Source of the DNA: Pigoraptor vietnamica
Taxonomy: Eukaryota > Opisthokonta > Filasterea
Reading direction: 5' to 3'
Length of the DNA stretch: 50,631 bases
NCBI GenBank assembly: GCA_943704525.1
Contig: CALSCQ010000505.1
Coordinates: 1 to 50,631, forward strand
Shown one piece after another: positions 1 to 12,464 of this stretch; the stretch's first letter is position 1; every line of letters begins with the position of its first letter. A program made the position numbers and the translations under genes. Below the pieces are notes generated by a model that was given only the letters and a program-made list of their open reading frames with translations, was not told the DNA's origin and did no database searches.

Positions 1-3000
1 GGGGGGGGGGCAACAGACACGACACAGCAACCTCACAGAGTGTGAAGAGCGCTAGGGTTAAAGCGGCGCGCACACTCACGTCGTATATGTGCACAAACTT
101 GAGCCACGCCGAGTCCTCGTTGTCGCGAAGGTACAGCGCGGCCTTGTTCATCACCACGACGTCAGGCTCCTTCAGCAGAAAGACGATCTTCTGCGAGCAG
201 ATCTCCTTCATCGCGGCCGTCGCGCGCCCTCCCAGCCTGCAGGACGGACAGATCGCCGATGAACACAAGGGTTATTGAGGGACGGAAGAACACAAAGGTC
301 TCGCCAGGGACACATGCAGAATAACAGATACACGTCGACTTGCGCCGGGCATCTCAATGAACATTGAATAAAATCGCAAAACAGACGCAGTACTGCACAG
401 CATCGCGCGCACCTTTCGAGGAAGCGACCCCATCGCGACTGTGCAGGGGCCCGCCCTTCCCTCGGCCGCAGCCACGTGAGGGTAAACTTGATGAGGCGCT
501 TCCGCTGGAACATGACGAGCACAATGGCGACGGTCGCCGTGTAGTAGATTGCAAAGTACTTAAGGTCCGAGGGGCTCCGAACAATAGTGCCGACGATGGC
601 TGCGCGGCAAAGAGATTAGCGAGTCGTGCAGACACGGAGAACACCTTGGCCCACGCTTGAAGCGAGTTGTGTGTGCTATAGCGCGGTGTGCACGTGTTGC
701 TTACCGGCACACACAGCGAGGAACGCCGTGACGACCGCGGCGGGGTGCGCGACGACGGCCCGCGCAATGGACGACCGCTTGTACTTCATAATGAGGTTGC
801 CGAGCGCAAATAGCGACATGACCGACAGGAAGCTGATCGTGTAGATGGCCGAGAGGACGAGCGTGCTCCCGCCCACAATAAAGTAAAGCGACGTGCACAC
901 GCCGAAGAAGAGAATGACGATGATGTAGTTCGTCCCCGTCCACGGGTTCGTCGCGAGGAGAATGCTCGGCAGGCACCGGTCCAGCGCAAGGCGACGGATG
1001 AGCCCGGTCACGCCGACGTAGCTGCAATGCACGCGCGCAACACAGTGAGAAGGACGTGTCTCAGACAGCCGCAATCGCAATCAACACACGGGACAAATAA
1101 AAAACAATAGGAGAGTAAAAAAGACCGACACGTGTGCAACCATGTGGCCAATAAGGCGAAGAGGTGGCGAATGGCTTTTCGTCGCACCTGGTGAGCACGG
1201 CGCCGCTGAGGACGAGCGTGGCGTCCACCGAGACGAGCTTCTTGAGCCACTCGTGGCCTGCCATTTCCTCGAGAAGGATCTTGTCCGCCGCCATCACCTC
1301 CTGCAGTGGTAGCACGGCCATCGCGAGGAAGCTGTCCGCGCGCGTGGGGGCGTGCGTGTCAGACGATGTCGGAACATGGACGCGTCAATTCAAACCCGCA
1401 GAGATAACGACGCCTCATCCACTCTACCACACGACACGAAGGCTAAATGGGAGGAAGAGAGTGAATGTGGGAGCCGCCATCGCAGAACAGATTTTTCGGA
1501 CTCCGAAGTCGGCTGCACACGCAATGCCCCTTCACCTGATCGTCGGGTTGAGGACGGTCACCGCCAGCCACATGTTACGCAATGTCTTCGGAAACACGCC
1601 GGGCTTCTGTTCCTCGACGAAGTTGGCCGACGTCTCAAACCCCGAAATGCCAAGCATGCCTGCAGATGGGGTTAGGGTTACGGCGGGTGAGTGAGCGAGA
1701 AGTGGAGAACTAGAAGTGGAGAACTCGCGTGCATGCACATCAATGGCGTGTAGGAAAAAAAAAAAAAAAACAACGGGAATTACAGCAGTTCGTGTGTGAG
1801 AAAGGCACCTTGCTAGAGCTACGTTTCAATGTGCACAACGGCCACGCTGCGCGCACCTGCAGAGAAGCCGTAGAAGAGCGACTCGGCGACATTGCCGTCC
1901 CAATAGCCAGGCACGCTGGTGAGCTTGATGTTCTCGCGCAGGATGTGCCAGTCATCTGGAACAACAACCACGCGACCATAAGCCAAGCTCACAGCGAACG
2001 ACCGACACAGCAACGACAACGACGGGCGAACATGCTTGCGTGGATGAATGCCCACCCTGCACTGCGCGCACGAACGAGCTGACGATGAGGATCGCGAGCG
2101 TCGTGAGGTGGACGAGGAAAATGAAGATGGCTACGGGCGCCGACTCGGTCACGCCGATGATGGTCAGCAGCGCAAACAGTGCGAGGACGCCGACGGTCGC
2201 CGCATCAATGTTGAGGCCGCCCCACAGGTGGTGCAGATACCACATGCCCTCGGTGGCGCTCATCTGTCGCAGAAAAGGGGGGGAGGGGGTGGGGGAATTG
2301 TGGTTTAAATTTCGCGCCCGTGCTTGTACTCTACTGTGCACTTCAAGCAATTGCGTGCTTTCCAATGACGGAATGTGATGGAACACAGGCGTGGGCGTAC
2401 AATACGGGCAGAGTAAAAGGAGAGGAATTCTTAACACATTTGCGCAAACGCACGCGGCACCCACCACGGCCGTGCTGACGTATGACAGAAGAGTGAGGCA
2501 CGCGGCCAGCGCGGCGACGCCCTTCGTTGTCGTGTTGAGGAGGAGAGTGTAAGTGCCGCCGTTGACGGGAAGCGCGGTCACGACCTCGCTGTAGATCTTG
2601 CGGAAAAGAAAGAGTACGGCGCACACAAGGCCGAGGCCGATAGGTGCCCTGCGTGTGCGTGTGAGGCGCTACGTGAGCAACGCGTAGGAGCGTGTGAGGC
2701 GCTACGTGAGCAACGCGTAGGAACGGCCTCGGGCCTCGCAATGACAGTTCGGCATATCGCGCCAACTCAAGGACATAATACGAATAGTTGACCAGAGGAG
2801 ACATGCCATCGCCCGCATAACAAACACAGTCGCTAAGGCAGCTTCCACACACTTCCTCAGAGCAACAAACAACCGAAGATTGCGCCGTAACACAGCCCCA
2901 AACACGGCGTCCCAACTCACCACTTGCCCCCGTTGAGCGCCGCAATGCCCGCCACGTACAAGCAACTCGACGTGATGTCGTTGCCCGATATCGCCGTCGC

Positions 3001-3563
3001 CGCAAGCTGACCCAGCAGCTTGTGCTCCTTCTTCGGCGGCGCCGGACGGCCGTCCACGGGCGCCAGCAGTGGCGAGCTCGCATTAGAATCACCATCGCCG
3101 CTCTCCGGCGCGGCGCCCCGCCCCGCGTAATATCCCCCGTCGTCGGCGTCGACTTCAAGGTCCGTAATTGTCTCAAATGTGCCATAGCCAGCAAACTCCC
3201 TGCGGGGCCGGATTACACTCGCGTCAACGCGCATGTGCCACTGGGCCGTTTGCCAAAACAGGCTCACCATTCGTGCACGTTCGGTGGCAGTTCGCCCGCC
3301 GCTTCGTACGTGGACTTCATAAAAGGATCCTCGGAGACGGCTGCAATGCTCACAACCGACGAGCCACGGAGCGTGCGCGCGCGCAGCTGTCGCCCAGACT
3401 CGTTCATGCTGCCCATCCGCGACCGGCTCTCGCTCTCGCGCATGGCGTCGGCCTCTAGCACCGTCGGCAGCGGCGCGATGTATTCGGCGTTGTTGCTGTT
3501 GGCGGCACCGGCGGCCTCGTGTGCACTCGCAGAAGCCGACGAAATGGAGCGCAGGCGGATCAT
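1..3563 (-). CDS. APC-superfamily amino acid transporter, C-terminus off the left edge
   Basis: Ten exons on the minus strand: 3563-3268, 3199-2921, 2648-2465, 2263-2056, 1955-1857, 1659-1536, 1331-1188, 1021-705, 599-476 and 236-80, giving 644 codons with all phases consistent; the last exon ends in a GTGAGT donor, so more coding lies beyond position 1. The start is the ATG at 3563 (MIRLRS), which opens a Ser-rich hydrophilic N-tail of about 170 residues. Membrane segments follow, beginning at GNDITSSCLYVAGIAAL. The family signature is clear in GFSAGMLGISGFETSANFVEE, split by one intron. The last visible exon encodes a cytoplasmic domain (NKAALYLRDNEDSAWLKFVH) as in the cationic or broad-range amino acid permease branch. 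It probably imports amino acids at the plasma membrane; the substrate is not readable. It is head-to-head with PF20. Confidence 0.85.
2657..2722. repeat. 33-bp tandem duplication in a transporter intron
   Basis: Two copies of a 33-bp unit beginning GCGTGTGAGGCGCTACGTGA lie head to tail at 2657-2689 and 2690-2722, just upstream (on the minus strand) of the acceptor of the third transporter exon. The copies look identical, so the duplication is recent or maintained. Confidence 0.9.
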
Positions 3564-4213
3564 TGGGCGCGGCGCAGATAACCCGACAACTGTCGCGGCG
3601 AACCAGCCTGTCACGAAGCGACGCTGCGTTGCGCACAAGACGGCAACAACCAGCGCACACGCACAGACGCATGCGCATGTGTGAGTCGATGGCCCAGTGC
3701 CCGGTGCTTGCACGCTTGACGATCTGACGAGCCCAAGTGGCGAGAAGCACCTGCGTCAGCGTGCGACATGTTTCCCGGCTTTGCGCGGTTTCATTAAACA
3801 ATGGACGAATATCATCCGGGGTGGAAAATGCACTGGACTGTAAATATTTCAGTGTATCTTCAATGAAGTTTAATACTATACTTGACGCTCTTCATCCGGG
3901 GTACCAATATTTATTCACGTGATATCACGTGCCGTTGCCATGGACACTACTCTCAGCAGCCTTCACACCAAGAGAAAACGAGATGAGCGCACGCCTCCCC
4001 TAGTTCAAGTGCCTGTTCGTACTAACAGGTCGTGGCGCTGTTTTTGAACGTGAACGTGTGTGGCGTACGAACAGGTGGCGCTGTACTCGTGCCCCGTGTG
4101 CGGCTTGGTCGTTGTTTTGAACTTGCGCGTGTGCGGGGGGGACTGCGGGCTGTTGGTGCCCGCTCGCAACACTGTCGCGCGGCGGTCGCGGGGCGCGCGC
4201 CCCTTCGTCGGAG
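3564..4213. promoter_or_regulatory. Head-to-head intergenic region with a CACGTG palindrome
   Basis: This 650-bp gap separates the divergent transporter and PF20 starts. An AT-rich core at about 3810-3940 holds the perfect 16-bp palindrome CACGTGATATCACGTG at 3916-3931 (two E-box cores) and two copies of TCATCCGGGGT about 79 bp apart (near 3811 and 3891). Closer to PF20, CTGTTCGTAC at 4011-4020 and GTACGAACAG at 4067-4076 form a perfect 10-bp inverted repeat, each next to a GTGGCGCTGT word. It is probably a shared bidirectional promoter; no protein coding seen. Confidence 0.5.
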
Positions 4214-6581
4214 ATGGCGGCGGCGGCGCGGAACCCCACCGGCGCGGGGGCCTTGGACGACATGGACGGGTATTACCTTGAGCAGGTGTCGATCCCCGGC
4301 GACTCGGACGACGAATTCAGCTACGCGGAGGTGGCCGTGGAAGACTCGCTGCTCTCCGATTCGAGCGAGGGCGAGGAGGACCTCGACAGCATGGTGCGCA
4401 CGCTGAACGAGCGCACGGCGCAGGCGGACGCGGGGAAGGACAAGGAGAAGGCGAAGGAGGCGGCTGCGAAGGAAGAAGCGGCGCCGCAAGCGACCATCGC
4501 ACGGCGACCAGAGACCGTCGAGGACTTTGTGCGCAATTACCTCGCGCGGATGGGCCTTGAGCGGACGCTGGACGCCTTCCAGTGCGAGTGGTACGAGCTC
4601 GCGCAGCAGGGGCGGTTGCCGGCGGGTCACGTGGCGGACAGCCCGGCGGACGTGTACGCCCACAACCAGCAGCTGACGGAGACGGTGAAGCAGTTGCAGG
4701 GGGAGTCGCAGCGCGCGCACGACGTCGCCGCAAAGGCCGCGCAAAAGTGCGAGAAGATGCGCAAGGAGCGCGACTTCCACCGCATGCACCACATGCGCGT
4801 CGTCCAGGAGAAGACGCGCGTCGCAGCCGACATCAAGCGTCTCGAGCGGCAGCTGGCATCGGTCGAGCCGACCCTCCGCACACTCCGCCAAAAGTACGAG
4901 GCCGCCATGCGCGAGAAGATGCTTGCGAAGCTCGATCGCGACCGCCTCAACGGGCGGCTTGCCGGGCTGGAGGCTGCGCTGCGACAGGCGGGCATTCCTG
5001 TGGAGGGTCTCACGGACACGGACTTTCGCGCGGCGTCCTCCGCACTCGCGACGGTGCCCGCGAAGGTCGAGCGCGGGGTCTCTTCGGCGTCGAGCGCGGC
5101 TGTGGTCGCACCCGCCGCCAGCACGAGCACGGCGCTGGTGCCCGCCGCTGCCCCGGATGAGCCGCGAGGCGCACCGAAGGACGCGCGTGACACGCAGTTC
5201 CCGTCGGACGACCGACCCACGCGCTCACGTGACGAGTCGCAGGCGCCGATGCACGCGTGGGAGTTTATCCTGTCGAACACGATCCACGCGCACGCGTCTG
5301 CCGTGACGTCGCTCGCGGTGCATCCGAAGCGGCCGGTGGTGGCGACGGGCGGCAACGACAAGACGTGGAAGCTGTGGTCGATTCCCTCGGGCGAGCAGAT
5401 CACCGCCGTCGAAGGTTCGTGGGCGTGTGCGTGCGTGTTCTCGACACGGGCGAAGGGGCCTCTGTTCTGTGTGTGTTGCAAGGAAACCGCACTATGAGGC
5501 GGGGTTTTGCAGGTCGTCGCAAGGCTCTTGCTCTTCGAACGCCCACTCACGTGACTTTGCCGCACCATTCGCACAGGACACCGCGAGTGGGTATCGCACC
5601 TCGAGTTCAGCCCGAACGGCAACCACCTTGCGACGGCGAGCGGCGACTGCACGGCCAAGGTGTGGGACGTGACGCGCGGCACGTGCCTGGCGACCCTCGC
5701 GGACCACAAGCTGCCCGTGTGGGCGTGCGCGTTCCACGACCAGGGTGAATTCCTCGCGACAGCGTCGATGGATCAGACGGTGCTTATCTGGGATCTCATG
5801 AGGTGGGAACGGCAATGGCTCGCTTTTTGTGTCAGCACTCTGCTGCATACGCACGTGACCTGGAACTGTCCCTTTGTTAATGTGTGCCAGTGTTGCATGT
5901 ATACCGCCTCTCTTCATCACTCAAACTCAGTCTCACGTCCGCTTCTCTTCGCCCCCCACAGCCAGCGGTGCCGCAGCATTCTCCGCGACCACGGCGACTC
6001 GGTTGCGACCGTCGCCTTCCGCCCGTTCTCGAACGTGCTTGCTTCCGGCTCTGGAGACCGTACCATCAAGATATGGGACCCGCGCTCGTCGCAGCCCATC
6101 GCGACCCTCCTCGGCCACGAGGCGGGCGTCAACAGCGTCGTCTTTGACTCGAAGGTGCGCATCGATCGCGCAGCCGTTGCTGCAGTGTTTAGAACGTGTC
6201 ACCTTTCAAACATTCATTGCTTGTGTATTGTTGTTGGGAGTGTTGCGCTTCTCTGACCGCGCATTTGTCGTGCAGGGTGAGAACCTCTTCTCGGCCGACG
6301 CCGGCGGTGTCGTCAAGGTGTGGGACGCGCGCACATTCCTCGAGCACGCCTCGACAGACTTTGGTCCGCACACGGCCAACCGCGTCGCCGTGGACCCCAG
6401 CGGAAGCGTCGTTGCGGTGGCCGTCAACAACGGCGGCATTTCGCTGTGGGAGACGCCCGACAAGTACTACTCGCTGCAGGCGCACGAGGGGCCCACACAG
6501 GCCGTCGCGTTTGCGCGAAATGCCGCGGGCGACTTTTTGGTGTCCGGTGGCGCGGACGGCACTGTGCGGCTGTGGTCGTAG
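4214..6581 (+). CDS. SPAG16: PF20/SPAG16, ciliary central-apparatus WD40 protein
   Basis: Four exons, 4214-5414, 5577-5802, 5962-6154 and 6276-6581, give 641 residues, close to the size of animal SPAG16. The N-terminus is acidic, followed by a LisH-like stretch (VRNYLARMGLERTLDAFQCE) and a long basic coiled coil (EKMRKERDFHRMHHMRVVQE), which is diagnostic for the PF20 family. The C-terminal half carries about seven WD repeats ending in DKTWKLWS, DCTAKVWD, DQTVLIWD, DRTIKIWD, VVKVWD, GISLWE and DGTVRLWS. PF20 bridges the two central-pair microtubules of motile 9+2 cilia, so the cell should swim or beat a flagellum. The start is the first ATG of the frame in GGAGATGGCG. Donors are GTTCGT, GTGGGA and GTGCGC. 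Confidence 0.93.
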
Positions 6582-7010
6582 GCGTGGAGTCTGCGCGCGA
6601 GGGAATCGCTCGAGCACAGAGTGCGTGCGTTTGCGGGGCGGCGTTGTCTTTTCGCATAAAGTGGAATTTACACATTTAAGCAAGCGTGACTCGTGTGTGT
6701 GTGTGGTGTGTGTGTGTGCGTGCGTGCGTGTGCGCGTGTGTGCGTGTGTGTGTTGCAGCCACTGGCGAGTACACCAACCAATCGGTTGAGATCATATATT
6801 AGCTCTCGAGACGGACTGTAAATGCGAACCACACGCAATGGCAAAGAAAAAACTCAGAATAACGAAAGGCAAGAAAACGAAACGCAGTGCACGCGCGATT
6901 CATCAATTAAGAGGCGCAACCGCTCGTGGCAGCGGCAAGCAGTACAGCGCCCCTCTCCCGAGTGGACGGCCACACAAACAGCGAAGCAGACCAGCAGACG
7001 ACAGTGCCGC
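6582..7010. other. Convergent intergenic spacer with TG microsatellite
   Basis: This is the 429-bp gap between the PF20 stop and the adenylyl cyclase stop (tail to tail). A TG/TGCG microsatellite occupies about 6690-6752 and an AT-rich patch follows at 6780-6830. Nothing else was recognised. Confidence 0.6.
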
Positions 7011-10000
7011 TCACACAAACGACTCTTGGACGTTCTCCGATTCCCGCTCGAGCGATATCGCGCCGCCAATCGTCTCAAGCAGCAGCTGCTGCTGTCTCGT
7101 CGCAAACGAGTCCTCGGGACGACCCGGCACAGAGTCCCGCGTGCCCGCGAGGTACGACGGCGAGCGCGCCGACCGCGCCGCCGCGACCGCCGCCCTTCGC
7201 CGCACGCGCCGCGCAGCCGCCTCCTCGAGGTCAATCTCCTCATCCGTCTCTTCGTCGTTGTCCGAACAGCTCAGCCCGTTCTCCGAGGGCGCGGACGTCA
7301 CGGTGATCGCGACGTCTGCGACATCCGTGGGCCTTGCGCGCTGCGCACCCGACGGCGAACCACCGGCCTCCACGGCGGCGGACACCTCGGGCATCGACGA
7401 AAACGGCGCCGAGAGCGACCCCTGCATTGGCTGCTGCTGCGTTTGCTTCTGCTGCGCCTTCTTCCCCCACATGGCAAAGTTTTCAGAGCGGGAGTTGTTG
7501 AGGGACAGCGAGCCGGACCGCGACCCGCGCGTGCCGCGGGGACTGCGCTCGGCCGCAGGGTCCTCCGCTAGCGACGGAAGGGACGTCCCCCCAATCGAGG
7601 CACGCGACCGCCGCTTTGAGTGCGACGACGTCAGCGACTTGTTCGAGCCGAGCGATCCCGACGACGACGCCGGCGACATGGACTTTGCCGGCGCGGCGAC
7701 CGTTGCCGTGGGCTCGGGACCGCCCGCGGGGGGTTCGCTTTCGCTGCCGGTCGCGACGGCCGCGATGAGTGCGGCGGGCGGCGTGGCGGTGCTGGTGCGC
7801 GGCGACTTGTTGTAGTGCTCGTCGTGCTGCTTCTGCAGCTCCTCCAGAGACACCGGCCGGTTGGCGTCCGGGGTGTTGTGGGCGGCAATGACGTCAGAGA
7901 GGCGCTTGCGGGCCTCGTGGTCCGGGATGAGCCGCTCGACAAACAGTGACATGCGGCGCTTGCGCTTGCCGACGAGAAAGTACGTCGTCATGTCCCCCTT
8001 GCCCTTGACGTAAACGGTGCCGCGCCGCTCAAACTCATACACGTCCTTAAGAATCTCATACGTCCACTCGGTCACCTGCAGGAAGAGTGGGGGAAATGCC
8101 GTCAACGGGACGCCACAAGCGCAAAAAGTTGACGAGATGGCACAAGGAACATCACACACGCAGTACACGTGCGACACACGCCGTACACGCGCGATAGACG
8201 CAGTACACGCGCGACACACGCAGACACGCTACATCTTTTCCATCAAATGCCGCACCTGTATCCGGCCAGGGACGCCGCTCGACTCCATTCGTGACGCCAC
8301 GTTGACGGCATCGCCCCAAATGTCGAACGCAATCTTCTTGCGCCCAATCACGCCCGCGACGACCGTCCCGACGTTCATCCCTACGCGCAGCGTAAAGTAG
8401 TTGCTCTTGTCCACCGAAAACTCAAAGCAGTCGCGGTTGAGGCGGTCGAGCACGCGCTGCATCTCCAGCACAAAGTCCGCGAGCGCGTACACGTGCGGAT
8501 AGAGCCCCTCGCGCGGGCCTGACCCCGACGCACGCAGCCCCGCGGCGGCCATGTACGTCGCACCGATCGTCTTGATCTTCTCGACGGCGTGGTACTTGAC
8601 CTTGTCGCACATCTCGTCAAACTCCGAGATAAACTCGTTCAGCAGGCGCATGGCCTCCACGCTGAGGTCGATCGTCTCGACGCCGTCCAGGCCGCGGTCG
8701 CGGTCCGCAAACAGCTCGGAGAAGTTCGAAATGTTGCAAAACACAATCGCGACGTCGTCGCACTTCTCGGCGATCGTGCGGCGCGGGTCCTCCATTAGCC
8801 GCTGGCCAATGTCGACGGGCAGAAGGTTCTGGAGGAGATACTCGGTACGCCGCTTTACGCTTGCCGCGTGCCACACCTCGACCTTGAGCGCGTGCTTCAT
8901 GAGAAAGTGGACGCGCACGCTAAACTCCATCTGCCAGTTGTTGGCGACGACGGCGACCGTGACGAGGCCCATCTCGATGAACACCTCGGGGAACGCGTGC
9001 TTGTAGGTGTCCCGGTAGTCAATGTGCGCGACGAGCAGCCACACGAGCATCACGATCATGCACAGCGCCGAGCGATAGGCGCTGCTCAGCCGGAAGAAAT
9101 TCGTGAAGCACAGCATCGCCACGATCGCGCACTCGGCCGCGTACAGCGGGGCGTGCGAGACGCACGTCGTGTAGAACCCGTACTGGTTCACGCACCACTC
9201 CATGCACGCGTTGTCGGCGCAGTCCGAGACGGCCAGCAGGGCATCCAGCGCGACGAGCACGAGCGTAAAGCATCCAAGCGCCTGGATCGTCTTCGCGTGG
9301 ATGATCGTGTTCGCGACCCGCACGATCAGCGGCGGAACCGTCTCCCCTCCGGTGCCAACGTCCTCCGAACCGCAGGGACCGCGCGCGTAAAACTTTGGGA
9401 AGGCCTTCGCGGTGGCAAGCACGAGGATCGTGAGGAGCGCCGAAAAGATGACGAGGAATCGCGCGAGCATGGCGGACGTCCGCGGTAGCGCAATCACTTG
9501 GATGATGGAGATGTAGAGAAAGACGACCGTGCTCATCGTCACACCCGTCACGAAAACGCGCATGCCGCGGGTCTTCGCGATGTAGCGCGTCTGAAGGGGA
9601 TAGGGATAAGGGCCGTCAGCTGCCGTCCCAAGCATGTGCGCACGTAGCCATCAAAGTTCTCTGAATTCCAACAGAGGCAGAAACAGTCGCACACACACAA
9701 CACACACACACTCTCTTCTTTACACGCGCGCACACCAACCCACCTGGTACTCCTGTTCCAGCTGCGCGTCGTTGAAGAAGAGAAGGTAAGGGTTCACCTT
9801 CGACTTGAGGCGCGTCACAATCTCATCCTGCTTTCGCGAAATCTCCGCAAGCACCATCCGGTCCTCCTCGAGCTCCCCGTCCATGCTCGCAAGCACCTCA
9901 GAATCCGCGCGCGGCCGCCCCACGCGCATCATCGCACTCGCCATCTCGGGAATCCCCGCCGACTCCGCCCGGTCACGTGGCGACCCCGGCGGCACTTCGA

Positions 10001-12464
10001 GGAACCCCCCGTTCACGTGAAAGCCGTCCCCCTTCAGCGGCGCGGTCGCCGGCAGCGCACCCGCAGAGGCCGTCGAGCCCCTCGCATCGATCGTGATCGT
10101 GATCGTCTCGACGGGTCCGCTGGGCCGCGGCACGGACACACTGTCCGCCTGCGCCGCCCCCTCGCCCTGAGGCGGCTGCCCCTGCGACTGCCCCTGCCCC
10201 TGCGACTGGCCCTGTGACTGCAACTCCGACGCGAGGTGCTCTAGCACTGCCGCGGGCGTCTTTTTCGGATCCTGCGTGGCGTCGATGGTCGCCAGCACCT
10301 CGCCCCTTCGCGACAGAATGATCGATCCCCGGTTTCTCCTCCGTGCGCTGCGTGCCTCCGCCGCCGCCGACGACATGTCCACCCCGGATGGCATCCGCGA
10401 CATCTCCATCGTGGCGCCCTCCCGCTCCGAGACCCCGCCCAGCGACTGACCGCCGACGCTCCCGGAGAAGCTCACCGCGAGGGCATCCACAGGCGCGCTT
10501 GCGCTGAGATCGATGACGCTCTCCTTTCTTGTCGCGAGTTCGGGCGCCGCGGCTTCACTTGCAACCGGCGCATCCGCCTTCACAGACTCGCGGCGACTCG
10601 GCGGCGACGTCGGTGAGAGGCAGCGCGTGGCCGCGGGCGAGCCCGGCTCCGACGACACGTCGACGAGCTCGTCGTTCACGCCCTTCACATAGTACGCCAG
10701 CATGTTCGCGAGCACTGGATGGTTCTCCATTGGCTGCTCGACCTCCAGTTCGTAGCCCAGCGTGAAGCACTGACGCGTGGCCTCGGATATCTTCACGCGA
10801 CCGGGCGTCCCCGTCGACTCCATGAGTGACGCGATAGTGACGTCCTTGGACCACACGTCGTAGTGGAACTTCTTGATACCAATCACGCCGGCGAGGACGG
10901 ACCCCGTGTGCACGCCCACGCGCATCGATATCGGCACGTGCTTCCTCGCCGCAAAGCGATTGAGCGTCTGCACCATCTCCATCCCCATTTGCACGACGCG
11001 GTCGGCGTGGTCTTCGACAGCCTCCGGCACGCCGCACACGAGGAAATAGCAGTCGCCGAGCGTCTTGATCTTCTCGACCCCGTTGACGTCGGCGAGGTCA
11101 TCGAACTTTCCAAACAGCGCGCTGAGCAAGTTGACGAGCTTTTCGGCGGTCATCGTCGACGACAGCACCGTGAAGCCGACGACGTCCGCGAAGAGAATCG
11201 ACACGTTGTCCTGCCGAAGCACCTCCGTCTCGCGCAGCGACGTGTACTGCCGCTGGTGTATCTTCATCTCCTTCGTTAACCGCTCGGCCATGGACCGCGG
11301 CAAGCACGACTGGAGCATCCGGGAGGGCAGTCCGGACTCCTCCTTCACCTTGTTCTGCACGCGCGCAAACTCGCGCGCCTGGAGAAACGTCCTCCTCGCG
11401 CTCAGGTCGCCCGCGACCGCGTAGTACAGGCCGAGCGAGTTGACGCAGAGGAACGCAATCATGTTGCACACGACCTGCATCGCGAGGTGGTCCGTGTGCG
11501 TGTTCGCGACCGACGCGGCCACGGCCTGGTGCGCGATCGACGACGCGAACCCAAGCGCCGCCGTAATGATGAAGGGGAGCGGCGCGAGCGAGTACATGAC
11601 AATCTGCGCGGCGAGTAACAGCCCGATCTTCGCCTGTGGCGACGCTTCAGGTGCATCCGCGCCGATAATAATGAGCTGCGCGTAGGTGACGACCTCGCAT
11701 AGCACAGAGATGATCATCCAGTGCCGGTGGTAAAACTGCTTGCGCGTCGTGCACACGAGCAGCATGAGGTAGATGACGAGCGATGCGACGCCCACGCCCA
11801 AGTAGACGAGGCGGGACCCCCGAAATTCGTCGCCGGCGATGGCATTGTAGAGTGCCCACGCGAGCGACGTGACAAAGATGAAGACGAGGAGCATGCGAAA
11901 CCACCGCCCCTTCTCGCGGAGATAGAACTGCCGGTAGAGCACCTCCGTCTCCTTCGAGCTGAATTGCGGGTAGAGCTTGTTGGCGTAACGGCTTTGCGAC
12001 TCGATACTCTCCGCTGCGGTTGGGGCAACCAGGCAATCGCATGAGATTGCCATCATTTCCGGAATGCCATTCAATCAGACACGCAGGCGCGCACATACAC
12101 GCATGCCGTGCAGTGTAAGTAGAGAAAGGAGATGGGAGCACGGGATAGCAGGGACATACGCTGCAATACGGCGCACAAACAAACACACCCAACGCGATAT
12201 ATTCACAACGCGAAAAATACACACCCGATGCGATATGTACACACCCAACACGAAACAGCCAGGCCACACAACAAACTCTGATGCGCACACCCCACCTATT
12301 GTCTTCTCGATGTTCTTCATGAAGAGATCGTCCTCCGTCCCGTCCTGCGACTGCGCGCGCATGTACTCTGTTTCCATGTTCGCCCCCGTCGATGGGTCCG
12401 TGAACATCGTCGACGCGCGCGGCCGCGGATCCCCCAAGGGATCGCTCGTTTTACGCGACGACAT
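7011..12464 (-). CDS. 12-transmembrane adenylyl cyclase (animal tmAC topology)
   Basis: Four exons, 12464-12296, 12013-9744, 9590-8256 and 8075-7011, encode 1612 residues. Order: short Ser-rich N-tail, six TM segments (about 90-270), catalytic C1 (about 320-500), a long Ser/Gln-rich C1b linker with a QSQGQ repeat, six more TM segments (about 820-1010), C2 (about 1090-1290) and a disordered 300-residue tail ending ESFV. C1 keeps both metal-binding Asp residues (SILFADVVGF; KTLGDCYF). C2 lacks the first (FCNISNF) but keeps the ATP-purine Lys and Asp (EKIKTIGATY; FDIWGD) and the Asn/Arg of VNVASRMES. This division of labour is that of metazoan membrane adenylyl cyclases, so cAMP production from ATP is predicted. 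The start is the first ATG before the exon; the GTG further upstream was not used. Confidence 0.92.
8160..8228. repeat. About 20-bp tandem repeat in adenylyl cyclase intron
   Basis: Three imperfect copies of a unit like CAGTACACGCGCGACACACG fill most of the intron between the two exons that encode C2. The repeat is private to this intron. Confidence 0.8.
12180..12262. repeat. Imperfect ACACCCAACGCGAT repeats in adenylyl cyclase intron 1
   Basis: Several diverged copies of ACACACCCAACGCGATAT-like words occur in the first cyclase intron, with spacing of about 24-30 bp. This is non-coding and looks like a decayed minisatellite. Confidence 0.6.

Noticed and set aside
1665-1685. Telomere repeats (TTAGGG-like) near the left edge
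   Set aside because: Only about one and a half units, inside an intron between coding exons.
1755-1770. A16 tract as the tail of a retroposed element
   Set aside because: It sits in a transporter intron with no recognisable element body and no target-site duplication.
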